In this document: positions 36,425 to 49,715 of the stretch, piece by piece
Layout: the number at the start of each line of letters is the position of its first letter
How positions within the stretch are numbered: position 1 is the first letter of the stretch
Source: Plasmopara viticola
Lineage: Eukaryota > Oomycota > Peronosporomycetes > Peronosporales > Peronosporaceae
Assembly: GCA_001695595.3 (NCBI GenBank)
Contig: MBPM02000012.1
Span: 186,001 to 250,000 of the forward strand
Length of the DNA stretch: 64,000 nucleotides
Reading direction: 5' to 3'
Notes under the pieces: generated by a model
Seen by the model: the letters and a program-made list of their open reading frames with translations, nothing else
Databases searched by the model: none
Told to the model about the DNA's origin: nothing
Translations under genes and position numbers: made by a program

Positions 36425-38670
36425 GCTGCTCTACACCCCGAGTCAGTCTCAATTGGAAGATTTAACATGGTCCGGAGCGTCTTCACTTTTCGGGAGACTC
36501 GGCGATGTCGTAAACTAATTTTCTTCACATCTATTACATCCTAAAAAACTTTCTGCAGAAATTGATTGGACGCACGAGACTTGCGCTTAGTTCTATGAAA
36601 ATTCCTAGATACACAAGAAGACTATCGAGGGTAAACCAAGCGGTAGCAACAATACTTGATACACGTGGAATAATACGATAGAAACGAGAAATGGAGCCAC
36701 GCACGAATGCCATCCCATTTTGGACGCGGCGTCGAAAGTCTCTTGCTTACGCGGTATCGATATCGCCGGCAAGACTGTTCTAAAATTTAGCTCGCGGTAG
36801 CCGTGCACAATACGCAAACCTACCGATTTCATGGCGTAGAATGTCGGTTCCGTAAAGGCGTTCGTACTTTGTCGAAGGGTGGTGGCTTGCACATTCCCTT
36901 TGGTATATTCCTAGATTTCTCTGCGCTGTCTAAGACTCTAATGTCATTGCTTGACGCATATAGAGTCATGAGCAAATTCCATGCTCACTTTCTTTCCGTT
37001 CTGAAAGAATCTCACCAGGGAGCTTGGTGGGAGACATTGTGCCCGCATACTTGCGAGATTTTTGTACGCCGGTTTGTCCTTGAGATACTTGCGTCCTTGA
37101 CTCTTAAAGAACCCAGCATTATCGACATTCTGCGGACAAATAACAGATCCGGATTTATATTTTTGTTGTGATGTAATACTTTTTGGAACTTTTGAAAAAC
37201 CATTGGCTGCGCTATTTCTTGGTGGTTATGGTACACATTGTTTAACTCCGTTTTATGTGAGATCTGTGGTGTCCAGCAACCACTTTGGCTGGACGTTGCT
37301 TTGTCATATGACTCAAGCAATAGCGTGAGGCTCTGTACTGATGCGGAATGTCATGCGTCTTGTGATACAGTCGCAATGTAGGTTTTTCTCTTAAAGGCAC
37401 ATCAAGACGATCATGATATCCTCGTTCTCAGGAATAGGTGTGACCTTGAACATTTTCAATGTGAAATGGAATATTCAAATGCAATGCTCGTCAATTATGG
37501 TAGACAACCGGGTCGTAGCTAAGGTCGGGTTGTACGACCTCAAAACCAATACTGATTTGTATCATCTCATTCTCAGTCACTTAAAGCCCAAGTCGCTGCA
37601 CCAAGTCTTCGGATACATCGCCAAGACTGCATTGATTGTCCATGAAAACGATAAACGGTCTGCATCCTCAAGAATTTCAGGATTCTACTTTGAGAAGAGC
37701 ATTTCAAGTGCCGTTAGTGTGATCTGCTGTTCACATTGATGTACAATGCCCCTCTAAAGCGGAAAGCTCAGGAGACAAGTGGTCGACAACGCCACAATTG
37801 CTGAACGATAATTTTTGGGGCAAGCATAATTACTGTCCTTCCTGGGAGGGGTCATGACCTGTTTGCACGATGACCCGATTTTGTTGGCATTGTCTGAAGC
37901 GATTTCGCCGATCGAAGACTTATGGACTTAACATAAGTCGTGAATTGGCCAAATCGCTTATGTATATAGTTACGTGCAAATTTAGATTTGGTGGCAATTC
38001 TAATGACATTTTTAAGAGTCCTGAGAGGTCTTGTCATGATCTAATTTAAAGTCTTATCCCGTAATATATTTAACTATCAATTTCACTGATCTTCGATACA
38101 ACTTAAGACATCATGTCCTTGAGCTTGATGACGTTTTTTTAGTATACTTTTGGTCCAGGTATAACATCCACTTCCAAACGTCATGCTTGAAGATTTGGGC
38201 ATTGAGCGTTAGCACAGTTGGTTTTCAGCAGTTTCCTCGACTTGAGCATATCTGGTGCTTGAAGCTGGATATGAAGGCAGAAAGCCATCTCAGCACGGAC
38301 TTGTCTTAGCTACTCGAGCTACGCATCACGAAGACTGACGACGACGACTCTGTTGCCATAAATTCGCACTTCTTGATGTCGTACTGATCCGTTGCAATGC
38401 TTTACACTTAAATCTCTTCGCTAAAACATTTTTTTGGCGCTTTGTAGCTTGTTGCATCTGGGCTTGCATCTAAGTTCGCACTTAGGCTTGGTGTTGCTGT
38501 TGCTGCTGAGTAAATGTTCTTGCAGTTGTTGTATGGACGGTGTGTTTTGTTTTGCCTCTGTATAAGGATTTATTTATAAGCCTGGACGATGGTTCCGTAT
38601 GGTAATTGGCATTCGCTGCATCGCGCAAAGTCGGCGCTTGTGTTCTCGAGCCCTAAACAGATCGTTTAAC
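36425..38670 (-). mobile_element. Ty3/gypsy retrotransposon remnant 2, unit B
   Basis: Copy of 13480-15700. The RT relic lies within 36605-36892 and the gag-like relic at about 37850-38560. An insertion of about 15 bases (ATAAGGATTTATTTA-like) near 38565 interrupts the gag-like frame that is open in unit A (15459-15662). Confidence 0.75.
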
Positions 38671-41075
38671 TTCAATTTTGTCGAGAGCACGTATCCTGCA
38701 CTGCCGACGAGGTTTTAGGTAGCGTGCGTATATCACCAAAGCTTGTATTACCTTCCTACAGAAAAGGTGAAGGTGCGCATACCACTTACCAAAACCATAT
38801 CAAATAATATATCTGTAGCAAAAATAACAGCATTATCGTGTGAAATCGTACATAATTGTCACCTCAACTTTTGATTAATAATCGTTTATGCGCACAGGTT
38901 TCATAAAGTTGACGAATCTGTACGCTCTCCGCCCGGAGACAACGATGATCCATTGTGTTATAATCTTCTTTGGCTACTTCTTTTGCATAGGCTTGATAAT
39001 TAATTTTTGAAAGCGCTTCCCAAACAGCTTTGTTAAATGATGTTGGACTATCTCTTTATCTTTGCGATGCTTTATATGTTTTGCGGCTTCATCATTTGCT
39101 CAGCGTTTTCTGAAAGTCTATGCATGCTTCCGGTTTAAGCAAATTTACGTACGAGAGAAAATCAAAGTGGAACATTTAGCAAATTTAGCCAAAACAAGAA
39201 ATCACCTAACCGGTGACTTATTTGCACAACAACACGATACCGCCTTGATTGCCTTTTCTGAAACGATTTAGCCACAAATTTCTGTAAATTGTATCAAGGC
39301 ACGTTAAATTTCGACAATGTAAATTTTGGCGTGGTTGAGGTTGCCGGACAACCTATCGAAGATCACAGCTACACCATTGATCAGCATTGAGGACGATACC
39401 GCCCAGTGATCGCGCAACCAAACCTTGCTTAACAATGAGAAGAAAAAAAGGTACATTCGAAAGAGTTGCTGCAAGTAGCGGATCCTACGTCTTAGAGGCA
39501 GAAGAATGACTGACGCTTAAGCATAGCAGGAAAAGTGTAGGTGAAGCACCGACTTTGCTGGCGTAGGTATCTAAGTCGACAGCGAAATGCGTCGTGCGAT
39601 GACAATTTGTCTCATAGTGAGAAAGCTAGTCGTAAGATAGACATGGTGGACACTAAAAACGATAAGGGTGAGGACGCTTTGATGAGGACGTCTGTAGAAA
39701 TGGCTGGAAATGAAGCTCAGTTCTGGTTAAAGGAATCGATAAAGCTTTGGTTCAGACTAGCGAGAATTAGGTCATGAAGCGCGCAGCTAAACTACAGTAT
39801 AAATAAAAGTGAAGTAGATCTCAAAGCTCTTTCGCAGACTCGTGCTGATGATCGTATCCTATGAGGGAATACAAACTCATTGAGACCAAAAGTAGAAGTC
39901 AATATTATTAATCGAAGCAAGGACATCGTTGCGGCCAAGCGTCCGTCGATAGTTTAAGCTTTTAACGTGGTCTTACATAGTAGCACTAGTCGTGTCAACG
40001 CACGTGTGCTTGCGTCCACATTGTGTGAGGCGAGCCATTCTATGGGAGGGGGTACTAGATTACGAGTGGTAGCCATTTAGCACAATTGTAAAATACGGCA
40101 AATAGATATTGTGATTGCATGCCAGTATACCAATATTTGGAACTTCTCTAGATGGTTTGTGGGCTAGTGCTTTTGCCTTCTGAAAGAATCAAAGTCCCGC
40201 TCTGAAACTCGAAAAACAACTTTTTGATAGTAACCTACTTGTCTTTACTTGGCCTTGATATGTTACTACTGAGTTGTTTTGTTCGACTTTGTCGTATGGG
40301 TATTTACAAGATCTCTTTATAACTTCGACAGACCGCAATGATAGAGGAATCAGTCTTGAAAGGAATTCTGGTTAGCAATGATGAAACAACGGATGCTCGT
40401 TCATCTCATTTAGAAGCCGAAAGCGTCGTATTCGGTTAAATAAAATCTTTTTAACGGTATATTCAGGCATTTCTTCCGTCCGTATAAGAAGCGTGCGCTG
40501 TGAATCATGTATGGCTTGACGAACAGGCCGTACGTCTCAGCGCCCATTCTGAAACAAAATACCTCGTCCACAGAGCAATATGAGCGCTCTGGACGATACT
40601 AAAGCTTCTCAGCCAACGCCTCGCTCGAGAGAACGCGCGTCGACTTTGCAAAGTGTGGGGGGGGGTGCCGATGGCCAAGCAGGTTTGGTCATAAAGGCAG
40701 ATACGACTCCAATTACAACGGAAGAACAAAACACACTGTCAATACAGCAACTGGTGCTGTACCTCACTCTGCCGTGACAATAATAGTAAGACCAGATGCA
40801 AGTTATAATGCAAGCCTAAATGCAACAGATTACCGAGCATCCAAGTTTCTCATAGTATCGAGAGGTGGGCAGAAAAAAAGATACTCCTGTTGATCATGGA
40901 AAATTTGGCAACGACATTGAAACACCTTTGTTGGCAATAAAGGCACGCTAAAACAATTTCAAGTGGTGCTTGCTGACGTAGTACCTTCCGCTACAGAATC
41001 CCGTGTTAGTAGCAGACACCATTATGTGGTTCTGCGAGCACTTGCACGTCGAAGGCTAATCATTGACACCTCATC
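38671..41075. other. Low-coding region between gypsy remnant 2 and arm B
   Basis: Equivalent of 15701-18112. The 78-aa frame at 39541-39777 is unchanged. The frame at 40580-40777 opens because the G-run is one base shorter than in unit A. No recognisable domain. Confidence 0.5.
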
Positions 41076-43106
41076 GTCTTCAATGTTTATTACGTCTATC
41101 GTTTGACAAGGCTTTTAACTACGGTACGACCCGCGCAATACAATTTGTCACCGACTATTTCCGCATCAGAGCTGACAATTTCCTACATACTCGTGCTGCG
41201 ATGCTTAAGCCTCAATCATTCCTCTTTGCCTACGACATAATATTCAATGCTCGCAGGTACTCCCTCGATTTTATCATCGCCTGTTTTTGCCAGAACCCTC
41301 TTGGTCTTGTCGCTCAAGTCGCTTCGCTCTGTCTTCCCATGGCTAATTGATCGATAGTGTTGTTGCATAGTCGTCTTTCAAAATGAGGTGGGCATGATGT
41401 ATTCTTGAACGTCATTTTGATCAGTTCTATAAGCTTGCACATAACAAGAGCCCGTGGTTATGGCCTTGTAGATAAAGAAGTATTACAAAGAGATGATGCA
41501 ACCCAGTACATATGGGGACCTTGATTAGTCTTTTGTTGTTCGGAAAATCTTGGTGTGTTTGTCATCTTGAAGACTGCCACGCGGAAAAAAATAGTAATTG
41601 TATCGGGCTCTTTGCTCGAAAGCGGCGACTGAATATGCGTCAAATATAAGCTTGGATAGTGAGGCACCTAGTCAATCGCAAACAGTTGATAAATTTACTT
41701 GCTCAGTATTTATCATTGGATTGTACCAGCAAATTCTCGTTGCTTAGAATGAAATTATCATTCATTCTATGAGTTTTCATAAAACAAAGTAATTATTTCT
41801 TTTCTATCATGCTTTCAGTCCTAATTATACCGTTGCCGCGTCCTAACAATAATTGAACACCCATCAATATAATTATTGGATTCGGTCTTCTTTCTTGCCG
41901 AAATTTTGTTTACGAAGTTGATTTTCATGTCGTTTTATCTGACTATGTACTGACTGTTGCATTACAGCGATGAATGTGGCCTTCATAGCGATCATTAACA
42001 TCTATAAGACTCATCTCAGTCGATAGATGCCGTATGTCTTGGTATTTTATAACCATTAATAGTCCAAATTGTAAGAGTGGGTCGACACCTATGTGTTTTT
42101 ACAATCTAATCATTAAATAGTGATGCACAAACGACATTTTGTCGTTGCCGCTCGCCTCTTTGATTTGAAGTCAAAAGTTTACTTTACGGACGGAAAGATT
42201 TCCATTAAAGCTGTCAGCCTCATTTCTGTAATTTTCTTAAAGCTATTCAAATCATAAAGCAAACTCCTCATTTACAATCGGATGTTGTGGCCATTAATCG
42301 CGCAAAACGAATGAGAGTCCCCATAGCCTCGAATTTTTAAGGTGCAGTACAAATTGGAACAAATATCACACCCGAATATTGTTTAGTAAGAGTGTTCTTA
42401 AGAGGCCAAAAATCGTATAGAGAGGTCACAAATGTGTCACCTGTAGTGCATTATAACGGCAAAAAAATTACAAGAGCATATCCTTTAGCACTGCGGTCTG
42501 TGATACGCATCCAAGATTTAAAATTTTGCGTCAGTTTTGTTGTTCAAGTGCGGCGGCTCAATCCGCATCAAATATTAGTGTCGGTCAAGTCACCATAGCC
42601 CATCACAAACGACGTTGTTATATTCACTTGTTAGACCACGTGGGACAACAATGGATGTTATTGCGCACCAGATCTTTGTAAATCATGCATGCTCAAAACG
42701 TTGCACATATCATACAACTATTTGTCTATGAAAAGTCCGTTGCAATGCAGAAGGTTTATCACAAATACGTGCTGTCAGTACTGGTAGAAAAGTCCCCGTA
42801 ATATACAGCTTTCTGGATAGGCGGTTAATACTACAAGCTTGATTTAAACAGATCCGAGTGTGACATTTCTGAACTTTGATAGCGCAAGTGGCAATGTATA
42901 GCTTGGTGATGTATGGCTTGGTAAGAGGACCACGAGACTTGTGTCGATTAGAGGTCAAAGCTGGTCACCAATTCTCCTAGCAGAGCTTTTGTGATGCATG
43001 CATAACTACTACGCTGAGATGCTCTACAAAACGACAGCCTTGACTGATTTGATTCAATAATCAAGTTGGGTTGCCAAATTTTAATTAATGATGGGGTCCA
43101 AAATAG

Positions 43107-43320
43107 GTGTGGCACGTCATTCTTGAAACAAGGACCGGAAGAGACAGCACTTGGCACATACCAGGAATGGGACTTTTGGCCTTCTGCAACGGTGTTGATA
43201 CCGAGGGCCTACCAGCAAATATGACTCACATTTTCGCTGTGTGTCCAGCGTGTCAATTCTGATCGATTGTCAAGAGTGCGGACCTCTTTTCGGATGCGAG
43301 TAGGGCAGCAAATTTGAGTA
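43107..43320 (+). pseudogene. LINE reverse transcriptase zinc-knuckle fragment, arm B
   Basis: Same relic as 20145-20330, but the frame holds through HIFAVCPACQF before a stop. This is the better-preserved version of the C/H cluster in the tandem pair. Confidence 0.55.
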
Positions 43321-45716
43321 TAGCCATTTGAACCTTTTCCTTGAAAAGGCGGATTGCATAGAAACGTTCGGGCCTTTTGTGCAACATGTACTTTCTTATG
43401 ATCTAAAAAGACATGCTTTGTGGAGTCAAAGGCGAGTGATCTTGACATTTTTATCTTTCAAGGCACAGTTACATCGAATCATTCTTACACTTGAAGGGGT
43501 AGAGATAGTCCCATGATCAAAGGTAATCAGAAGGACGTAGTACTCGTATACACTTTCCTAATCTTTAAGCACTTCAAATGTAGCCGTTTAGTCCTACATA
43601 CATCCAACGCTGCTGCACTGGCTTGTAACTAGACCTTGCAGCACAACATACAGAAATGTATGGATTATTTGGTCTGGTTCTTCACATGAACATTTGTGGT
43701 ATTCGTTGAGCTTCTGAGGATGTTCATTCTCGATCGCGACTCACTTCATGCCATCGTCAACGACATGCTTTTATTAAAGTGTACAGGCAGCAAACAGACC
43801 GAAATATTTGTACTTGAATCTTGACGAATAAGATAGCCGAAGGTGGATTGCAAAGTTACGGTCAGGAGCCACAATCAAGTTGGTTGTTGTCGGGTCTTTG
43901 TGACTTCATCTTTGTATACCTTTACTAAAGAAGAACATACATCCAATGGTCCTTGGAAACAGCGATATAAGCCGTCCAAACAAAGTGCCTCATAAGTGTT
44001 ACCCGAGACAACGTCATACACCAGAAACGAGAAGCTTGGTTTTATTAGGACTAGGACTCGAGTGAGCAAATGATGTTAAATTGACGTAGTGTCAACACGC
44101 ACATAAATACGACGCGAAGCATCTCGTCGAGACCGCCAATCTGTTCAATAGAATGAAGGAAATACATGGCACGCGTCAAGTAGTGCGGAGAGTTTTGAAT
44201 TGATAATGAAAATATGTCAGAAAACGAGGATAGCCTTCGGCTACATACCAGTGTCACTCTTTGACTTTTGTAAATAATAGGTTTTTTTGGTCGTAATAAA
44301 ATGCTTATATGGTCGTAGGCTAGTCAAGCTTAGATCTCAATTCGTTTGTGGAACTTATACTGAAGCAGAAAGAGATATTAATTGTAGAGCATATAGGGGC
44401 TTCGTTCAGTGGCAGAATATGACGCATCACGGACGACACCGAACCGTCATGTTCTGGATTAGACACAAACAGGATCAATACTTAGAGCTGGCTTAGTCAG
44501 TCTCAATTGCTGCATACGTGGCTTAGCCAGTTCTAATTGCTGCATTTGTAAGCAGTTAATTATAAGCAATATGATTCTCTAAGTCTCTCTGGTTCAATAA
44601 GGTTGGCTGTTTCTTGCCAGCACAATAAGCCTGATGGCCATACGATATTATAATTTTGAAATTTTGTCTGCGTCGAAAATCATTTTATTGAATTAGTATA
44701 GAGCCCAGTAGTGCATATGCACTCGAGCACTGCTCACGAAAGAATTATGCAATCTTTTAACGTCTGTTTTCCGCGGTCTACACGAGAAAGGACAAGTCGT
44801 TGTAAGAGTATGGTTTTTTATGCGTTGTGTGGGACCTAAATAATTGCGTCAATCGAGACATCAAAGTTTGGGAGTCTTTAGACCAAGACTGATAGTTTTA
44901 TGAGCATACAGCCCGGAGTTCTCACCTTAGGTCATCTTGTGTCGCTCTCTTTTTTAGGAAGAATTATCACCCATCGCTGAGTCGAGTGCTACATACATTG
45001 CACATCCCAATTTGCTGTTTTGCTGTGTATTAGTGTTAAGAATTGGCGGCTGTGCGAGGATTGTGGCCACGTATAGTGTAATCATAAGCGTGTACGATGC
45101 TCCACTTACCATTCGATTTATCGACACAAAATGTCGGCGAGGAGAGAGAAATATTTTGTTCTTACCTGCGTTCACCTCGATAATATTGGAAAAAGCTTAA
45201 ATGACGTTACGCTGCTCCTGTAGTAAAGGCCTCCGCCATATCAAATAGTACGTATTTCCGAAACAAAGCATTTTTCTGGTGTACATCTTCATCAGGTGGC
45301 AGCACTAAAACTTGGTCTCGCGAGACTTCATCTTTGTATTCTTTTTTAAAAAAAAGAGCACGAGTCCGGTTGATCATTCATAGTCAAGTTTTTTTTTTTT
45401 GTGTCATCCAAGAGCGCCTAGTCAACCTTGGCATTTGTTGTCATTCTTACGGCTTTATCAAAAGTGTTAGAAGCACACAAACTACCTCCGTTTTGGCTGC
45501 ACCTGATAAGTCGGTTACTGTCACCTCTTCAAAATAGGCCTTTTGTTCAATTCAGCCGGCAAAGTTTGTAGCTCTAGAACGAAAATGACTAAGCACTCGT
45601 TATACTTGGGCTGCAAGAAAGTTTTTTTGCATATGACACACATATTTAAGTGAAGATGTCGGTCAGCTCATCTTAGGTGGAAAAGCCGCCCCGACATATA
45701 TATTGCACCCAAGTGC

Positions 45717-46010
45717 TCATTCATGTCCTCTTCCGCCAGGCTTCGAAATGGTCGAAGCTGTCCTGCTTGCAACAACATGGATATGTTGATCTTTCTCTTC
45801 CAAATAAAGACCCCTCATCTCATTGAAGGTATTCATGCTCACTGTGAGTGGATTTGGTTTTTGCGGGGCATTATCCTCAGGTGCTGACGTCATCAATGCG
45901 GACGACGCAGGCCTAATGCTGAAATTGGTATAAGAGAACGCATTTATGGCTGGAAAGCACCTTGAACATGCAACGATCGCGTTGGGATCTTGTGCAATCA
46001 AATGTTGCAC
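45717..46010 (-). pseudogene. Unidentified 97-aa frame, arm B copy
   Basis: Differs from 22752-23045 at two residues by eye (S for L and A for T near the start). No family recognised. Confidence 0.3.
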
Positions 46011-47394
46011 CCCCTCAGATCCAAGTTAGAGAAGTGTCAGCTGATTTTGTCATTTCCATATTCCGTGAGGCAAATATCTGTATCGAAACGTCTTTATAAA
46101 GACTCAGTATTTGTGACTGATATAGATTGGCTACAACTAATACCAAGGTTGCCGCCATGTATTGCTTGAAGATAGCGTGAGTCTAGATCGCTAATTACTT
46201 GCATGCAATAGGAGACGCACTTTACTATTTGCACGTCTTCAAGAGTCAGTATTGGTCATAAAAATGCAATAGAGCTCACCAACTTAAATTCTCTTTTTGT
46301 AATCAAATGGCTGGAGTAGCCTTATTTATAGTGCATTCGGAAGCATTTTTGCGATTCACAATTACCATCTAAATGCACGAACAATGACACCAGTACAGCT
46401 AATTACCACATGTAAATTCACAAACATGTACAAAAAGCTTAGAGAAAACCCTTTAGCCGTGCTAAATGCTCGAAATACACATTGGCCGTACAAATTGCTC
46501 GAAATAGTGTGCAAATCACGTCTACGTGGTAAGCTTTGTACAATGGCTTTTTCTTTTTTCTACCAGTATTGGCGGTGCGTATTGTCTTAGACCTTATGAA
46601 TTGCAGCGGACTCTCAATACTCGACGTAGCCGTATGACGCATTTGGTTGTTTCGGCATGTATGCTTTTGAAAGGTCCAAACATTCGAAGTTTACCCAAGC
46701 AGACAAGTGTGTGCATTCAACAATGCCGTTGCGATGGGCTGGGTGGCTTACTAGCCGACGCTTTTTTAAAACACGCATCGAGTCTCCGCTTTTAAACAGC
46801 GGGCTTGACGAAAACGAAGGTGAAACCCGTTGAATGTTACAAATCACACTGCTAAAAAAAGCCGTTGTACACTTGGCCGTGAGCACATCCTGCCGATCAC
46901 ACATCTTGTAACTTCTTACACAAATTTTGGCCGTTAAGGACTATACTTTGCGACCGTTGGCTACAAATTTGGGGCGTGCTTTTTGTGCACCACTAAAGAA
47001 TCGCATTGGCCATTCACTTTACCTGAAAATGGGGTAGTGTATTCAATCTGGGTGTGAAATTTAGTATCACAACCGCCACATTTAAGCAGAGAACGTTCTT
47101 TATACTTTATTTAGTTTAAACAGTGTGTGGAAACGATACTTTGATTAAGTACATGAGCTCAATGTTCGGCTCAAGCATTCTTAAAAATCAGAGAAAGTTC
47201 AGATGTCTCGGATTTGGCGAGCTCCATATCGATTGTGGGCAGGCGGCTGGCACCGTAAGAGATCTGACTGCTGGTTACAGAATACATATTGCTAAAGTTA
47301 ATGTTCTTTTTCTGCTTAGGGCTGCAAATGACCTATGAGAACATAATGTAAAACCTGATCATACCTATCTAGAGCATTTTGTAAAGCGATATAT

Positions 47395-47814
47395 TTAAGC
47401 GGATTTACAAGAAAGTATGGCGTACCGCTGCTCTACGATGTGCTTCACACGGACATGCGGTTCACCTTGGTGGTCAGCAAAATTTAAAGGTCGCGACAAT
47501 AGTCTAATCCTCAGGCTCTCGTCAGCTCCTGCACAAGTGGGCTCACCTTTCTTGTAAATTAGCTCGGCTAGTCGAGTTGAGTAACTTGAAGCGCTCAACA
47601 CCCTTCCGGAGAGTGTGTATCGTATCCAAACCCTTCTCGACCAATCTAATTGCTGAAGTCCTAGCACACGCTGACCAATTTGCGGGTGTGAGCTCCACGA
47701 CAGATGCAAAGGTGTGGCCGGCTGCTTAAAGTACACAGCTATGTAAGTAAACAGCCTTAAGGCCTTAAGAATTGTACGACAATAAGGCATTTGGCACTCT
47801 ATAAGCCACTTCAT
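47395..47814 (-). pseudogene. Unidentified 139-aa frame, arm B
   Basis: This is the longest frame in the arms. It contains GQRVLGLQQLDWSRRVWIRY and GEPTCAGADESLRIRLLSRP. The arm A counterpart (24431-24703) is shorter because of frame breaks, and the arm C counterpart (57248-57541 on plus) stops after SLRTRL. The amino-acid pattern is recognisable in all three, yet none matches another in length, so I treat it as a relic of a larger unidentified gene, perhaps part of a retroelement. Confidence 0.3.
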
Positions 47815-49134
47815 GGTTGCCAGAGCTCTTCGTGGTGATTGAGTAAAAACATGACCTTTTTATGTAAAGGGTCGCAACATAAGGCAAACTTATATGGCTT
47901 TCCGTAATAAGGAAAAGGCTAATCTGGTTCCTGGTGCATGATAAGTGAAGAGATATAGTCCCTGCCTAAATTTTAATTACGTTTAGTAAATATATGCAAT
48001 TTTAGGTTGGACATGAATACCGTGATAGATAATAGAACTCTAAGCTGCAATTTATTGCATTGATCAATTCTCGTACGACTAGAAGTAGTGAACCGTCGTT
48101 CACAAATTGTCTTTTCAAATCTCCGAGATCCGCTGCTGTCGGACAAGGAATTCACCGCTCAGCCAATTTGCTAATTTATGTGGGCCCGAGGAGGCGGCTG
48201 CACTTGGAGCCTCCCTATAGTAGCCAAATTGCATAGTAGCATTTGAACTGTTCGAGTAAAGTCTATGCTTTAGAGCCCGAGGAGAACAAACTTATAGTCT
48301 AAGCCGGTAAACGTTAGGCTTTCACCTTTTGAAGGCACGATAAAGTAGAATATATTCCTCTGTATTTAAAAGTAGATATAGTCGCTCGGTCATAAGTAGT
48401 AACGTAATGTTCGTATTTACTTACCTCTTCTTTTAGCGCCTTAACTTTCGAAGCACGACAGCCTGTGAAATAAGTCATCTCAGTCGTAAAGGTACAGCCC
48501 AAATCTGCTGCTTTGGCTTACTAATCACACAACTTGAGTAGATGTATGGATCAGGTATAGTGCTTAAACAGTCACGGTTTTAAGATTTGGCCATTACGCA
48601 TCTAAGGGCTTCTATTTTCAATCGTAGCTCAAAGCAAGCCGACGTTAACACCATGCTCTTACAAACTTGAACAGGGACTCAGACTGACCGATTGATCATA
48701 CTTGCATCTCAATGAACGGAACCGCGGAGCTGGAGAAAAAAGCTATGGCCAAGCGAGGAAAAATTAAGGCTCCTGTCGTCATATTAAGATTAGGCTCTAC
48801 CAGCCAAACCTTGTTTCTTATTAATGTCTTTGCTAATCTGCCATTGAATCCCTAGCTGCTTGCAGTACAAATCAACTGTTCGCATAGCCATGATCATTAC
48901 TGCGAAATTCATTACCATACAATTGCAGCGCCTTCTATTTAAATTCACTAGTGGCAAATTGGCTAGCAGCCCCGTATTCGCGCCTTGCCTATTTTGGTCG
49001 CTAAAGTTGCCACGTATACAATTTGTTGCATACGAAAAAATTACGTCTTCGAAAATGTCGAAACGCAAATTAGTTGTCTGCATCCATGATATCAAATCTA
49101 TATACAGTGTAGGCCGCTTCGAAAAAGGTCGGCG

Positions 49135-49447
49135 TGACGCCCTCCTTCCAAGCGCGGGGGCTAAATGCTCGCGCGCTTCGGGCAGGTGCTCTTGGGCATC
49201 TGCAGGTCTCTCACGAGTCTCACCCTCGACGCGACGGTCTCCAGCACCAGGGTGCCACCTGGGCTCTTACCAAGTCAGAGCTAAACAAAATAATGGAAGA
49301 CCCTCACGACCTCGGTGCTGGCTGCACTGCCCGCCGAACGAGACCCGACGTATGCGGACACCACTCTATGCCGTGGACTAGCCAGACTGAGCCTAGCACG
49401 TGCATAACTTGGCAACGCGATAACGTAATACATTACACTACATTACA
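49135..49447 (+). mobile_element. LINE remnant, copy L3, most heavily deleted, right end of the array
   Basis: The 5' about 110 bp match L2 and L1 up to CCAGCACC. Then comes about 30 bp matching the ACCTGG-CTCTTACCAAG segment (L1 near 3840), and then the final part from GGAAGACCCTCACG (L1 near 4222) to a CATTACA-rich tail at 49427-49447. Two deletions of about 480 and 350 bp therefore separate it from L1. A 173-aa frame running from arm B into this copy is chimeric. Confidence 0.85.
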
Positions 49448-49715
49448 CCAGAGATTTTGCATTTCGAATGTTGTCTGAATATTGTTGCAGTGTTTGTAAC
49501 CTTTGAAAGCCTACCATTGCAATTGGTGGCTAACATTGCGAGAGCCTGAGTACGATTTATGGACGCACACTCAATGTTGAGTGTGCGTCCATAATCCGCT
49601 TGACTCAAAATATTATCGAGCCAAAATATATATACATATATATATACAATAAGAGCATCTAAATAGCGTACTGATATCCCAAATAGTAGGCGGTGGTCTC
49701 CCCCTCATCATCTCC
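49448..49715. other. Spacer 5' of the 558-aa effector, with palindrome and AT-rich tract
   Basis: It holds a perfect hairpin (49558-49593), a TATATATACATATATATATA-like tract near 49626-49646, and the family 5' block: AATAAGAGCATCTAA at about 49649 parallels AATAATAGCATCTAA upstream of the minus-strand effector. It probably contains the promoter of the next gene. Confidence 0.45.
49558..49593. repeat. Perfect inverted repeat, 17-bp arms, 2-nt centre
   Basis: 49558-49574 is exactly complementary to 49577-49593; the arms read TATGGACGCACACTCAA and its reverse complement. It lies 125 bp before the effector start, in DNA not shared with the tandem units. Confidence 0.85.

Larger units (their letters stand above)
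41076..49115. repeat. Arm B, about 8 kb, direct copy of arm A and left arm of an inverted repeat with arm C
   Basis: It matches 18113-26150 in the same orientation and 55918-64000 in reverse complement. With arm C it brackets the spacer holding two convergent effector genes. Contents are as in arm A: block R on minus (about 41190-41610), a LINE zinc-knuckle relic, and unidentified broken frames. Confidence 0.85.

Noticed and set aside
48860..49381. 173-aa frame on plus
   Set aside because: It crosses from arm B into LINE copy L3; a chance read-through of two unrelated sequences.
49134..49478. 114-aa frame on plus
   Set aside because: Out-of-frame reading of the deleted LINE copy L3.
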